From Gnetum montanum (taxonomy: Eukaryota > Streptophyta > Gnetopsida > Gnetales > Gnetaceae), in assembly GCA_015680685.1 (NCBI GenBank), contig MNCI01016373.1, positions 30,567 through 94,566 on the forward strand: 64,000 nucleotides of DNA, in the 5' to 3' direction. The position numbers and the translations under genes were made by a program. Numbering within the stretch: the first letter of the stretch is position 1; each line of letters starts with the position of its first letter. The notes under the pieces are model-generated. The model had not been told where the DNA came from. It did not search any database and saw only the letters and a list, made by a program, of their open reading frames with translations. Below, piece after piece: positions 47,480 through 57,876 of this stretch.

Positions 47480-49024
47480 AAAGACCTATTGAATGCTAAT
47501 GATAGCCCTATGTCATATCAGCATTAAACATTGATGATAATAGAAGATCCATAAGAGAATCATTTGTGATCCAAGTATTCCTCTACAATGAAAGGGCCTC
47601 TTTGGCTTCTTACAACTCAAGACCCCCCTTCATTGTGAGAGCACCATCATGAATGCCTCCAAGGGAAACTTTTATCATCAAGGTCTTCCAACCCAACACA
47701 AACCAAGTAGTGTTAACCCAACCAACTACACAAAGATCCCCTATGATAGCCAATGCTATTGCCTCTTCCTTACAGCCAATGGTTGACAACCAAAAAATTT
47801 CAACCAACCAAAAAAACAAGCATAAGAAAAAGCTTGATAACAAAGGAGATAAGAAGACATAGGCACAAAAGGAAGTGGGATCATTGAAGCCCACTCCCAT
47901 TTTGACTGTACCTATGACCTCCTCTATCCCATCTCCTTCAACCAATAAGCCACAAGAGGATACTAAAGTTCACAACCAAAAAAACCAAAAAGAGCCACAA
48001 CAACCATAGCCTAAAGCTAAAGTTCACATTTTGGGATGCATGGAGGAACTAAAATACAATTGGGGTGACAAGCCCATGGACAACAACAAAAACTTCCTCA
48101 GTGCAATGGACCAAGTCAGGTAATCACTGAAGTAGAAAAACAAAACTTTAAGCTTATATGATCTAATCATGACTCTTGTCACACATCATGAGGCGCTAAT
48201 CAAAATGTTGATCTCCATACCTATTAGTGAGGATATTCCTGCTAATGAGGAAGTCATCCATGTAGTGATGATTCCTTCCTTGCCAGGGAAGGAGAAATCA
48301 GCAATCTTGATATTTCATGATAGCAAAATTAAGGTTAATCCTTAAAAAGGTGGAGTGATGATAGTCCCTTTATTCATAACCATACACATTAGACAATTTA
48401 AAATACATCGAGTGCATGTTGATGATGGAGCTACAACCAACATCATCCCATGTACCATTGTTGAATGCTTGGGCTTAACTAAGAAAGTATAACCTACAAC
48501 CACCATAGTTCTTAAGTCCTTCAATAGATCAAGAGTTACCATCAAGGGGCCTATCTCCTTGGATTTTGTAGCCAGAGAACAATTTCCTACAACCACAAAC
48601 TTCTTGGTGGTGGAAGAGACACCAAGAGTTAACTTGATCCTAGGAAGACCTTGGTTGGCTCAATTACGAGCTGTGTCCTCATCTATTAATCAAGAAATTC
48701 ACCTTCCTTATGAGGAAGGTGAAATCATCATTCATTGTGGTAATGCAGCTTCCCTACTTATTAACAATATGAACATAGAATAGGGGTCCAAAGTGGAGCT
48801 TCAAGAAGAAGATCCTAGTCGTAAAGGGCAAAAACCCAAGAAAACGAATGATGACAATGATAGGCAATGCAATACATTATGGGATGACTCCCTTTTAACA
48901 TCATAAGCGAAGGTGATGGAAAATACAAGCTTGTGTAGAATAGGCCTTACGCATTCCCTAATCTTGCAAAGATTAGGAGAATTTGCATAAGTGAAGTTCA
49001 CCTCAACCTTCCTATGCACCAATA
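47480..49024 (+). pseudogene. Element E aspartic protease and flanking linker (broken)
   Basis: A Pro/Lys/Gln-rich linker (47650-48050) leads to the protease. The active site Val-Asp-Asp-Gly-Ala-Thr-Thr-Asn-Ile-Ile-Pro is at about 48418-48450, and Leu-Ile-Leu-Gly-Arg-Pro-Trp-Leu in the open piece 48559-48783. Sequence after 48783 still reads as polyprotein, with a Met-Glu-Asn-Thr-Ser-Leu stretch typical of Tat-type linkers, until about 49024, where the coding signal stops. RT resumes only at 55321. Confidence 0.8.
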
Positions 49025-49721
49025 GTCATATTTCCTTACTTTTCGTTTAAAGCTTATTACATATACAATTGTTGTTTTACGCTTTATGCACATAGCATAA
49101 TGCATATAGCCTAAGTTCATTTACATTTTTATCTACCACATTTCTTTATTTTTACTTATGTTTTAAACAAGTGTCTCTTTCAAACAAGGCCCACTAAGGC
49201 CTAAAACTAGCATCCCAATTCGTTATCACCTTCAACTGGCAAAACGATATAACCTATGTCCACAATGGCATAAAACTAGCAAACATCTTGTTTATTATGA
49301 CACGTCCTTTTGTTGATTAGCCATGACCAAAAACATCAATATAGCCATTGTCAACATTTACAACTTTTACTACTATAGATACATATAGCCAAAATAAAAC
49401 TAATATTTCAATTTGAAATTAAAATGTCCATAACATATAGCTATAACCATAATGTATAGCAATGATGCCAAAGAATAACCATCCATAACATAGTTCTGGC
49501 TAACCATAGCCATCAACATTAAGACAAAAACAAATAGCCAACAAGCTAAACTGAAGGAGTTTGCTGAGGGGCATCTGAAGGAGAAAGTGCTGGGTCACTT
49601 CCACCCTCACCGCTAGGGTCACTAATGTCTCCTAAGGCCTGAAATCCAACAACATATAGCCAATTATGCAACAACATAGGCCTCAAGAAAATTATGCATG
49701 AAACAAAACAAAAACATTATG

Positions 49722-50140
49722 ACCAATTAGAATTTCTTAATAGGTTAGAAAAACATCCTAGTCAAAGGTGAAATTAGCCTCTGTAAAAATCTCTAATGTG
49801 TTTATTTAATTTGGTTTAAGGAATTCCAAAAAAAAGCCATTATTACAACCTTTCAAAGAAAAAACATTTTGGCCTATTAGAATTACTTAGCAAATTTAGA
49901 CAAAACATTTAGTCGGAGGTGAAATTAGCCTATGTAAAAAGCTCTAAAATGTTTATCTAAATTAATCTTAGTAATTTCACAAGAAAAAATTATTAAAATC
50001 TTGAATAACCTTGCATCATGACCAACTGAAATTTCTTAACAAATATAGAAAAACCTTACTAAGTCAGAGGTGAAATTAGCTTTTGTAAAATGCTCTTAGA
50101 TGTTTAACTAAATTAGCTTAAGAAATTCCATAAAAACATT
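49722..50140 (+). repeat. Three-copy tandem repeat, ~150-bp unit
   Basis: Units begin at 49722, 49872 and 50021. Each has (A)CCAATTAGAATTTCTTA-like sequence, then AGGTGAAATTAGCCT(C/A)TGTAAAA, then a TGTTTATTTAAATTA-like block. Confidence 0.8.
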
Positions 50141-50179
50141 GTTACCATATTTTATAGCCTTTATAGCCAAAACTACATC

Positions 50180-50350
50180 TTAGTCTAAATTATGCATAAA
50201 TCTAGAAAAAACCATCTAAATTATGCATAAATTTGGAAAAAGGCAAGCATAAGTTTAGAAAAAGCATCTAAATTATGCAAAGCATGTATAAATTTGGAAA
50301 AAACATATAAACTATGCACAAATTTAGAAAAAGCATGATAAACTTAGAAA
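50180..50350 (+). repeat. Short repeat cluster, ~30-bp unit
   Basis: Variants of AAATTATGCATAAATTTGG and GAAAAAGCAT alternate about six times. Right next to the 150-bp repeat, inside the putative antisense intron. Confidence 0.65.
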
Positions 50351-52439
50351 AATCCATGTAGCCATAAAAAGAAAAATTAAGCATATCAGCCACCTCTATT
50401 TTGGGCAATGTACTACAACCATGAGTTTTGCTCTGATTCACATAGCCATATAAAAAAATCATAAAAAATTCATTTTAAGTCCAATCAGAGTGCTTTCACT
50501 TTGTTGGAAAGCTGAAGCTAAAGCCTATGTAGCCATGAATAGAGAACAACAAAGACATTTTTTGTTTTCTTATGAAAATTTCACAAATCAACATGAAATT
50601 ACAAAAGCAGCACAAACAACCTAACTGTGCAACATTAGGAAAATAACCATAACTTCCTCATTTCAAGGCCAAATTAAACGAGAAAATAACCATAAAAAAG
50701 CTGAAACAAAGGGCTACAAACCTATAACCTTTATTTCACAAATATATAGTTGATTCATCAAGAAAAAATAAACAAACTTGCTTGATTTTTCATTGCAAAA
50801 ATTCAAAAATATCAAAGCCTAAATTTCATATAGCCATTAAAATGGTCAAAATAGCCAAAACCATTAAAAACCATTTAAATTCACATCAAAATAATGGGGT
50901 AGGATTTTGTTAAAATTTAATTTTAACAAATCATAAGGGCTAGATCTAAAAAAAATGGCCATACCCCAAGATTTGAGAAGAAAGCACAAAATAACAAGCC
51001 CTATTTTCAAAATCAAATTGCAAAAGCTAAAGCAATAAAAAAAGTATAAATCTAAATGAGAGTAGCCAAAATAGGAGATGGGATTTCATTAATTCCATTT
51101 TAATCCCTCTACTAGAGTAGATCTAAAAACTTGGCCTCAACATCTAAAAAGTAAATAACTAGAAAAATCACAAAAAACAAAGGCAAAAATAGGTAGAATT
51201 GTCTACCTTGGAGCAGTGATAGATGGGGCCTAAATAGAGATAGGCCTAGGAGCCTTTGAAAACTTCCTTTAACACTCATCCATCCTCTAGATTGTGGGAT
51301 TCTTGCTCTTCCCCCCTCTCTGTTTGGGTGCCATGGTAGGCTCAACATTTAGGAAGATGAAAATTGAGAAAAGATGGGAGTTCTATGCTAGTTGCAGGGG
51401 AGATGGGAGGCTTATAAGTTGAAGATTAGTTGTGGCTGCCACAAGTATCTCTATTAGAGCTCTTCTCCAATATGTTATTGCTAAAGAATGATAATTATGA
51501 CCAAAATTTGCTAAACTTGACTTATAAAACCCATCTAAAATCTAGCTGAAACCCCAATTGCTAATTTAGTGCATCATAACTACAATTGCACTAAAGAAAA
51601 AGGGGGAAAAGTCTAGTTCACATTGATTTTAGGTGGGAAATAAACCCAATTTTCAAAATTTTAAATTTTTGGATCGTGGGCCCCACCATGTGCCTTCATG
51701 TTTTGCCAAAACTTGCATCGACGCTAAGATTTCTGCCAATTTTGACACTTCAAACATTATGGAAACCTTGATTTCATACATCCACACTAGGAATTCCATG
51801 CCTAGTGTGGAAACATGTTCATTCTTCTACAAATTCAATAGCATTACAATGTCTTTCTATTTTTAGTAACCCAGACTTACCTTATTCAACCTCAAGTTTC
51901 CAAAATTGGACAATACATGAGCAAGGCTAAGCATCATGGATTCTCATGCTAGAGTAGTAGTGCCTAGCATGGAAGAAGGGGGAGCAATACTTCCTCTTGC
52001 CTCCTAGCACTCATCTAGCACAAGTTTGACCCCAAAGTGAGCCCCACATGACCTAAAACCCCTCTAAGCATCTTTGATAACCTCTGAACATCACTAAACC
52101 TAGTCAAAATAGGTCAAAATCTAGGATTTGATGTGTTCCACGCTAGAGAAGGCTCCATCCACTCTAATCCTCTCACCCTTAGCATGGATAGATGGGGTGA
52201 AGTCAAAAATGACCTATAGTAATGACCTAATGACCAATTCATAATGCTCGATGGCCCCTAGACCCTAGCGGAATCCTTTCAAGCTTCCAAAAGGTACAAA
52301 AGTAGTCCAAAATGATACAAAACTATCATCTCCTACTCATCCATGCTAGGGCCACCATGCCCAACATAGAAGAAAGGGGAAAGATTACATGAGGCACTTG
52401 GAAGCCTCCAAATTATCAAATCTTGACACCCAACATTGA

Positions 52440-53420
52440 CCATTGACATCGGCAATCCCAAAGGTTGACATGCATGATCGACTAGCTACTGATCTAGACT
52501 AGATCTAACTTTCTTGATTTATGGGACCTCTTCCACACAACAACCCTATGGACATGCATGCATGATCGAAAGTGATCAAAAGTAATCAAAAATCTTTCCC
52601 CCCATTTTTCCACATTGTGCATGGAGTCACTAACATGGAAAAAGAGGGGAAGTCAAAAAAAATGTTAATGACCCTTGAAATGACCAAATTTTAACATTAG
52701 GTATTAGTAGTCAATACCAACAACCTAGGAAGCCTACATGCATGCCCAAAAGTGNGGGTAAAGTCCAAAAAACACCTTATCATCCCTAAAAAAATCAAAT
52801 TTTGACATTGAGTGTTAGTAGTCAACATCAGTGACCTAGGAAGCTTGCATGCATGCCTGAAACTGGCCAAAAATAACCTAAAATATTTTCCCCAATTTTC
52901 CCCTCTAATCATGAAATCCCTAGCATGGAAAAATTGGGGGAAGTCCAAAAAATACCCTATGACCCTTAAAATAACCAAATTTTAACATGAAGTAGTAGTA
53001 GTTGACATCGACGAGCTTAGAAACCTACATGCATGACTAAAAGTGGTACAAAATGACCAAAATGCTTTCCCCCCATTTCTCCACATTGAACATGGAAGTC
53101 CCAACATGGAAAAATGGGGAGGAAGCCCAAAAACCACTCGTCAATCTTCAATATAGCCAAATTTTAACACTAGACATTGACCATCATCTCCAGCAATCTC
53201 AAAAGCTTGCATGCAAGACCAGAAGTGGTCAAAATGACCAATAATCTTTCCCCCCAATTTTTCCATGTTAATCATACTATCCCCAACATGGAAAGAAGGG
53301 GGAAGTCTAAAAAACACTTAGAAATACTCAAAATAACCAAAACTTGATACCAAACCTTAGTCTTCAACCTTGGTAGCCTTGAAAGCTAACATGCACAGTC
53401 GATTGAGGTCAAAATTGGCC
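52440..53420 (+). repeat. Tandem array, ~180-bp unit with an inverted repeat in each
   Basis: The anchor CATGCATG recurs at about 52557, 52737, 52849, 53029, 53209 and 53391: spacings near 180, 112, 180, 181 and 181 bases. Each full unit has CTTTCCCCCCATTT(T/C)TCCA, then a short loop, then ACATGGAAAAA(T)GGGGG, then AAGTCCAAAAAA, then CCAAATTTTAACA and AGTAGTCAACATC. The first and second blocks are complementary and could form a hairpin. The 112-base unit lacks the hairpin part. Confidence 0.85.
52755..52755. other. Ambiguous base
   Basis: A single N inside the tandem array, where reads of similar units are easily confused. Confidence 0.95.
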
Positions 53421-54840
53421 TAGATCTAAGTTGCATGGTTCTTTCACACTAGGGATCCCCATTTTCCATGTTGAGGGTGGTATCCCTAATGTGAAAACCA
53501 AAGAGGGACTTGTTTGAGACTTCAAAATACCTTAGAATGACATTAAATGACCTTTCATGCATTCTAGAACCTTAGCAATAATCATTGGAGGCCTTAAACT
53601 TCATAAAAATGATCCTAGATGGCAAAAAATCCATTCCCTCTTATTTTCAATGCTGAGCTCTCTATCCCTAGTGTCAAAGAAATGGGGGAAGCCAAAACAC
53701 CACTTAGGAATGCCCAAAACTACTAGATTTTGACATGAATCCATAGCCATTAACCCCATCAACTTTAGAAGGTAACATGTACAGTTGATTGTGACCTAAA
53801 TCAACCTAGATATGAGATTCTTCCTTCTTCCATGCTATAGTAACCCCCTAGCATGGAAACAAGGGGGAAGCTACTTTTCCACTTATGGTGGCAAGATGGC
53901 ACTCCCAGAAGCCAAAGATTTACATCATAGAAGCCCATAACCTCACAACCTCAATATTTTAGTTGTCTGATCTTATTTCAATATCTAAAACCCATTTCTC
54001 CCATTCTTCCACTTTGGAGTAACTCCCCCAGCATGGAAACAAGGGGGAAAGACCTTAAGTACCCTTAAATAGCCTTGAAATAAGCCCAAAACCAACTAGA
54101 GAGTTGTAGAATCAAAGTCTACAATCCTAGGGGCTTAGAGACCTTGTCAAAGTGCTTCAAAATTACTCTAAATTCATAACATAAGTGTTCCCCTATGTTT
54201 CCATGCTAAGGGTACTATGCCCAACTTGGAAAAAGAGGGGGAAGCCATTTCAACACCTATTGACACTTAAAATAACCTCAGATTGCCTCAAATAGGTTCA
54301 ACACTTAGATGTACAAGTTCTAGATCTAGAATCCATCCACCTGTTTGATCATGTTTGACCTTATTTTTTCTTACTCCATGCTAAACCCCCTCTTTCCACA
54401 TTGGCCAGTGTGGAAATAAGGGAGGAAGACTTCAAAACCTTCTTTTTAGCACACTGGCCAATGTGTAAATAAGGGGGGAAGACTTCAAAACCTACTTTTT
54501 GGCCTTTACAGGCCTCTAGAGTATCCAATTTTGATATATCTAACCTTTCATAGCCTTGGGAATGTCATGGGACCTCAATTTTAAACCTATAAGCATCCAA
54601 AAACCTATTTTCCTTAGTCTCCATACTAAGGATCCCTATTTCCATATTGAGCCTAGCGTGGAAGCCTCAAAACACTTATTTTTTGTGTCTAAATAGTCTA
54701 GAAATAACCCTAATTGATACCTAAACTCACCTAATAACCTTACAACCTCAAAACATGGTCCACTAAGGCCTAAAACTGGAAAAATCCTAACCATTTTTGC
54801 TCTATAATAACCAAATTTTATCATAAATAGCCTATTTTTC
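53421..54840 (+). repeat. Diverged continuation of the ~180-bp array
   Basis: The same order of blocks can be followed with more mismatches: CCATG(C/T)T and GGAAACAAGGGGGAAG pairs at about 53470, 53660-53690, 53835-53870, 54005-54050, 54200-54245 and 54380-54480. The spacing becomes irregular, which suggests older copies at this end. Confidence 0.6.
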
Positions 54841-55320
54841 TTGACTTTTGCCTTAGTACATAATGTTTTGACTTATTTTTGGACTTATGTTTCCTTGTTA
54901 GTCTTGTTGACCTTCCATAGCCTTTATATAGCCTTATATGTTTGTAGTTTCTTTTGTTATATCTCTAGTTACCTTTGTTTGGCCTTTCAATGATATTAAA
55001 TAGTGGGATTTGACCTTCCTTGATCACCATTTAACACCATATTACCATGACATGTTAAGGCCTTAAACTGGCATCATGGTCCACAAAGACTATAAACTGG
55101 CATCATGGCCTACTAAGGTCTTAAATTGGCAAAATTGTGACCTTTATTGATTGTTTATAGCCTTATACTTCCCCTTGTTTGACCTTTATGTGATCTTTGT
55201 TTGCCTCTATTGCACTTTTCCATATTGGCCTTATCTCACTTATGATCTTGGATGGCCTTGATTACATTAAATTTTCATGTGTTTTATGCCATTTTAACAT
55301 TATTTATTTACTTTTACCCA

Positions 55321-56880
55321 GGTGCCACTTAATATGGTTTTGGTTGACATGCAGGATCAAAGTATGAGTACCTGGAAGCAAATCAATTTGCCTTTGTGTC
55401 TACATGGACCTCATGGTGATATTAGATGGTGTATCACCCCTAATTGCCTAGATCTTGAGCCTGAAAGTCTTGTAGACCACATAGCCTCAATAGAGAAACC
55501 TCTAGAATGGCCTAAAAACCAAACCAAAACCCTTGACATAGAATTAGGAGGCATAACCAAAGACTCTCTAGTTGAGGTTCCTATCATAACCCACAGTGGT
55601 GAGGAGAAAACCCTTAAACTAAGTTCCTCACTATAGCATCAATATGTCCAAGACATCACCAAAGTCTTACAAAATAACATCAAGGAACTTGCCTAGTCAT
55701 ATGAAGATATGCTAGGCCTATACTTGTGTCTAGTCCAATACAACATCATACTAGACCCTACCATTAGACCAATTAAGCAGAAAGTGCACAAGATTAGATC
55801 TGATTTGGCCTTGGTAGTTTGCAATGAAATCTCAAAGCTCTACCAAGTAGGTATCATTAGGGCTATCGATTATACAGAATGGGTATCCAACATAGTGATA
55901 GTTCCTAAGAAAAATGGATGTATCCATAGTTGCTAAGAAACCATGAAGGATGACTTTTCTTTGTCTAGTATTAGTCAACTTATCAATACTACAATTGGAC
56001 ATGCCTTGTTTTCCTTTATAAATGGATTCTCAGGATATAACCAAATTAGGATCAATCCAAAGCATCAACTTAACACAACCTTTATGACCCCATGAGGTAC
56101 TTTTTGTTATACCATGATTCACTTTGGCCTTAATAATGTCGAAGTAACATACCAGAGAGTCATGGCCTATATCTTCAATGATTACATGTTTAATTTGCTT
56201 AATGATTACATAGATGACATAGCCATGAAATCTAAGATAGTTGATGATCATGTTAATGACCTAGATCGTGTGCTTAAATGATGCCTCAAATACAAGCTTA
56301 GGCTCAATCCTAAGAAGTGTGTCTTCGGTATCAAGACTGGTTAGATGCTGGGCTTCGTAGTCTCCAAAGAAGGGATATGTGTAGATCCTGATAAGGTTAA
56401 GGCCATATCCAAATTAGTAGCACCTAAAAGTCTTAAAGATCTTCAAGGATTACAAGGTAGACTATATTTTATTCTTAGGTTTATCGCTAGGCTTACAGAT
56501 AAGTTATAGCCCATGCACCACTTGCTTAAGAAAGGAGTTCACTATGAGTAGATAGCTCAATGCCAAGAGGCCTTTGAAAACCTTAAGTAAGAGTTGACAC
56601 AACTATTGACAGTCTATCCTCCACAAGAGGGTAAACCATTTTACATTTATCTTGCCATATCTAATACATCCATTACCTCTCTACTATGTTAGAAACATGA
56701 TGATGAAGTGTAAATGCCTATATGCTACCTTAGCCATGTGTTAGTTGCCCACAAGACCTGATACATTGAAGTGGAGAAGTATTTTCTAGCACTAGTCTTC
56801 TCTTTGAAGAAATGGAGACACTACCTCTTTAGAAGCCAAGTCAAGGTAATTTGCAAGGATAACATACTATGAAAGTATGT
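55321..56880 (+). pseudogene. Element E reverse transcriptase and RNase H (broken, RT active site kept)
   Basis: An open lead-in is at 55322-55636. RT fingers and palm: Val-Gly-Ile-Ile-Arg at 55850, Val-Pro-Lys-Lys-Asn-Gly at 55903, Gly-Phe-Ser-Gly-Tyr-Asn-Gln-Ile at 56025, and the catalytic loop Tyr-Ile-Asp-Asp-Ile-Ala at about 56210. The connection has Lys-Leu-Arg-Leu-Asn-Pro-Lys-Lys-Cys (56297). RNase H starts near 56640 (Phe-Tyr-Ile-Tyr-Leu), where the first catalytic Asp is Asn, and continues to Lys-Lys-Trp-Arg-His-Tyr (56810). It breaks off at 56857, where a rearrangement joins it to integrase. About a dozen stops, many of the Gln-codon or Trp-codon decay type. Confidence 0.85.
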
Positions 56881-56984
56881 TATCCTCTAAGGAAGACCAC
56901 AAGTATGTTATCATTATGTTGATCATCACCACAACCGAATACTTTACCAAGTGGGTTGAGGCTATTCCTCTAAGGAAGACCACA
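56857..56984 (+). other. Rearranged junction between RNase H and integrase
   Basis: GGATAACATACT (56857-56868) and its exact complement AGTATGTTATCC (56874-56885) face each other over five bases. AAGTATGTTATC then recurs at 56901. TCCTCTAAGGAAGACCACA occurs twice (56883-56901 and 56966-56984). The RNase H end, the integrase zinc-binding region and the start of the catalytic core are lost here. Confidence 0.8.
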
Positions 56985-57650
56985 TTTGAATAAGTTTGCA
57001 AATTTATCCTAGATAACATTGTAGCTCATTTTGACATACCTATGGATTTCTATCACAACCTAGGAATTAGGCATTCTTTCTTGTCACCTTACTACCCTCA
57101 AGCCAATGGATAAGTAGAAGAAAGCAACAAGGCCATCATCAACTTGCTCAAGAAGATGCTAAACAACAACAAGTAGAAGTGTCCATGCACTATGGGCATA
57201 TATAACAACCTATCGCATGAAAATTGGCATAACCCCTTATAGCCTTGTTTATGATTGTAAAGTTGTTTTACCTCTTGAATTTCATTTACCATCACTTCAA
57301 GTAGCCTTGATCAACTTCATCAATAATGAATAGAGCAAGGAGTTGTGGATAGAAGCCCTCGCTTTGGTGGAGTAGCGTATGCGAGCACTTGCTCACATCG
57401 AGCACTATCAAGAGAGGCAGAAGCGACAACATCACCATGACTTGACCATGCACAAGATCAAGGAGGGAAACCTATTCCTCAAGGCCATATGTTAGCATGT
57501 GGACAAGTTCTTAGCTAATTGGGAAGGGTCCTTCCTTGTCACTAGAGCCTATGAAAATAGAGCATTTAGAATAGCTGACATGAGTGGGAATGAGTTGGCC
57601 AATCTGGCCAATCATTCCTATGTAAATCCATACTACATGTAGCCAATAGA
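56905..57650 (+). pseudogene. Element E integrase (partial, broken)
   Basis: Starts within the core at a Phe-Thr-Lys-Trp-Val-Glu-Ala-Ile-Pro-Leu stretch (56943-56970) and reaches Pro-Gln-Ala-Asn-Gly-Gln-Val-Glu-Glu with the third catalytic acid (about 57095-57125, through stops). The segment carrying the second catalytic Asp is deleted: Phe-Asp-Ile-Pro-Met is followed almost at once by Leu-Gly-Ile-Arg-His-Ser. The C-terminal domain is recognisable to about 57650 with frameshifts. It cannot have been functional in this form. Confidence 0.8.
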
Positions 57651-57863
57651 TCATCAACAAGTGAGCCTACTTTCAATGGTCCACTACCATGGCCTGCCAG
57701 GGCTTTAAATTGGTACCATGGCCTACTATGACCTTAAACTAGCAACATTGGTAACCTAGATAGCTAGATTCTCACATGGCCTATATGCATTATAGTGTTA
57801 TAAAATGCAGTGGTGTTTTTTATTCTTTGTGGATGCCTCTTAGGTCAATCTTCTAGACACCAA
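57651..57863 (+). other. Element E 3' untranslated spacer
   Basis: Short non-coding stretch with two copies of the CCATGGCCTACTA...CTTAAACT motif (57688-57745) that also occurs at both edges of the protease-RT spacer. Confidence 0.6.
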
Positions 57864-57876
57864 CAAAGAGGGGCCA
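57863..57876 (+). promoter_or_regulatory. Element E polypurine tract
   Basis: ACAAAGAGGGGCCA directly before the 3' LTR. It is the only purine run in the expected place. Confidence 0.7.

Larger units (their letters stand above)
49546..51334 (-). pseudogene. Antisense two-exon-like structure inside element E (uncertain)
   Basis: On the minus strand an ATG at 51334 opens Met-Ala-Pro-Lys-Gln-Arg-Gly-Gly-Lys and runs to a donor-like CCAAG|GTAGAC at about 51207. Its stops are of the CAG/CAA-decay type. A second block, 49546-49638, follows an acceptor-like TTGGATTTCAG and encodes an open Asp/Ser/Pro-rich tail ending in a stop at 49546. The reading phases of the two blocks do not match (2 bases left over), so a middle exon may be missing or the reading is wrong. 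Antisense ORFs are known in some Tat-branch elements such as Grande, but in a different place. No domain is recognised. Confidence 0.3.
49025..55320 (+). other. Element E spacer between protease and reverse transcriptase
   Basis: About 6.3 kb with no sense coding signal. It ends in a pyrimidine-rich ATTTACTTTTACCCAG|GTGCC just before RT coding starts, which looks like a splice acceptor. The donor side is not obvious. It holds a three-copy 150-bp repeat, a ~30-bp repeat cluster, an antisense gene-like structure and the ~180-bp tandem array listed separately. Tat/Ogre elements do have an intron at this point, but usually a much smaller one. Confidence 0.6.

Noticed and set aside
47610-47945. 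111-codon minus-strand frame with hydrophobic stretches
   Set aside because: Opposite the Pro/Lys-rich linker before the E protease; the hydrophobic look is a by-product of Lys- and Asn-rich codons read backwards.
49722-50350. CRISPR-like repeat spacing
   Set aside because: Units are diverged tandem repeats without unique equal-length spacers, in plant retrotransposon DNA.
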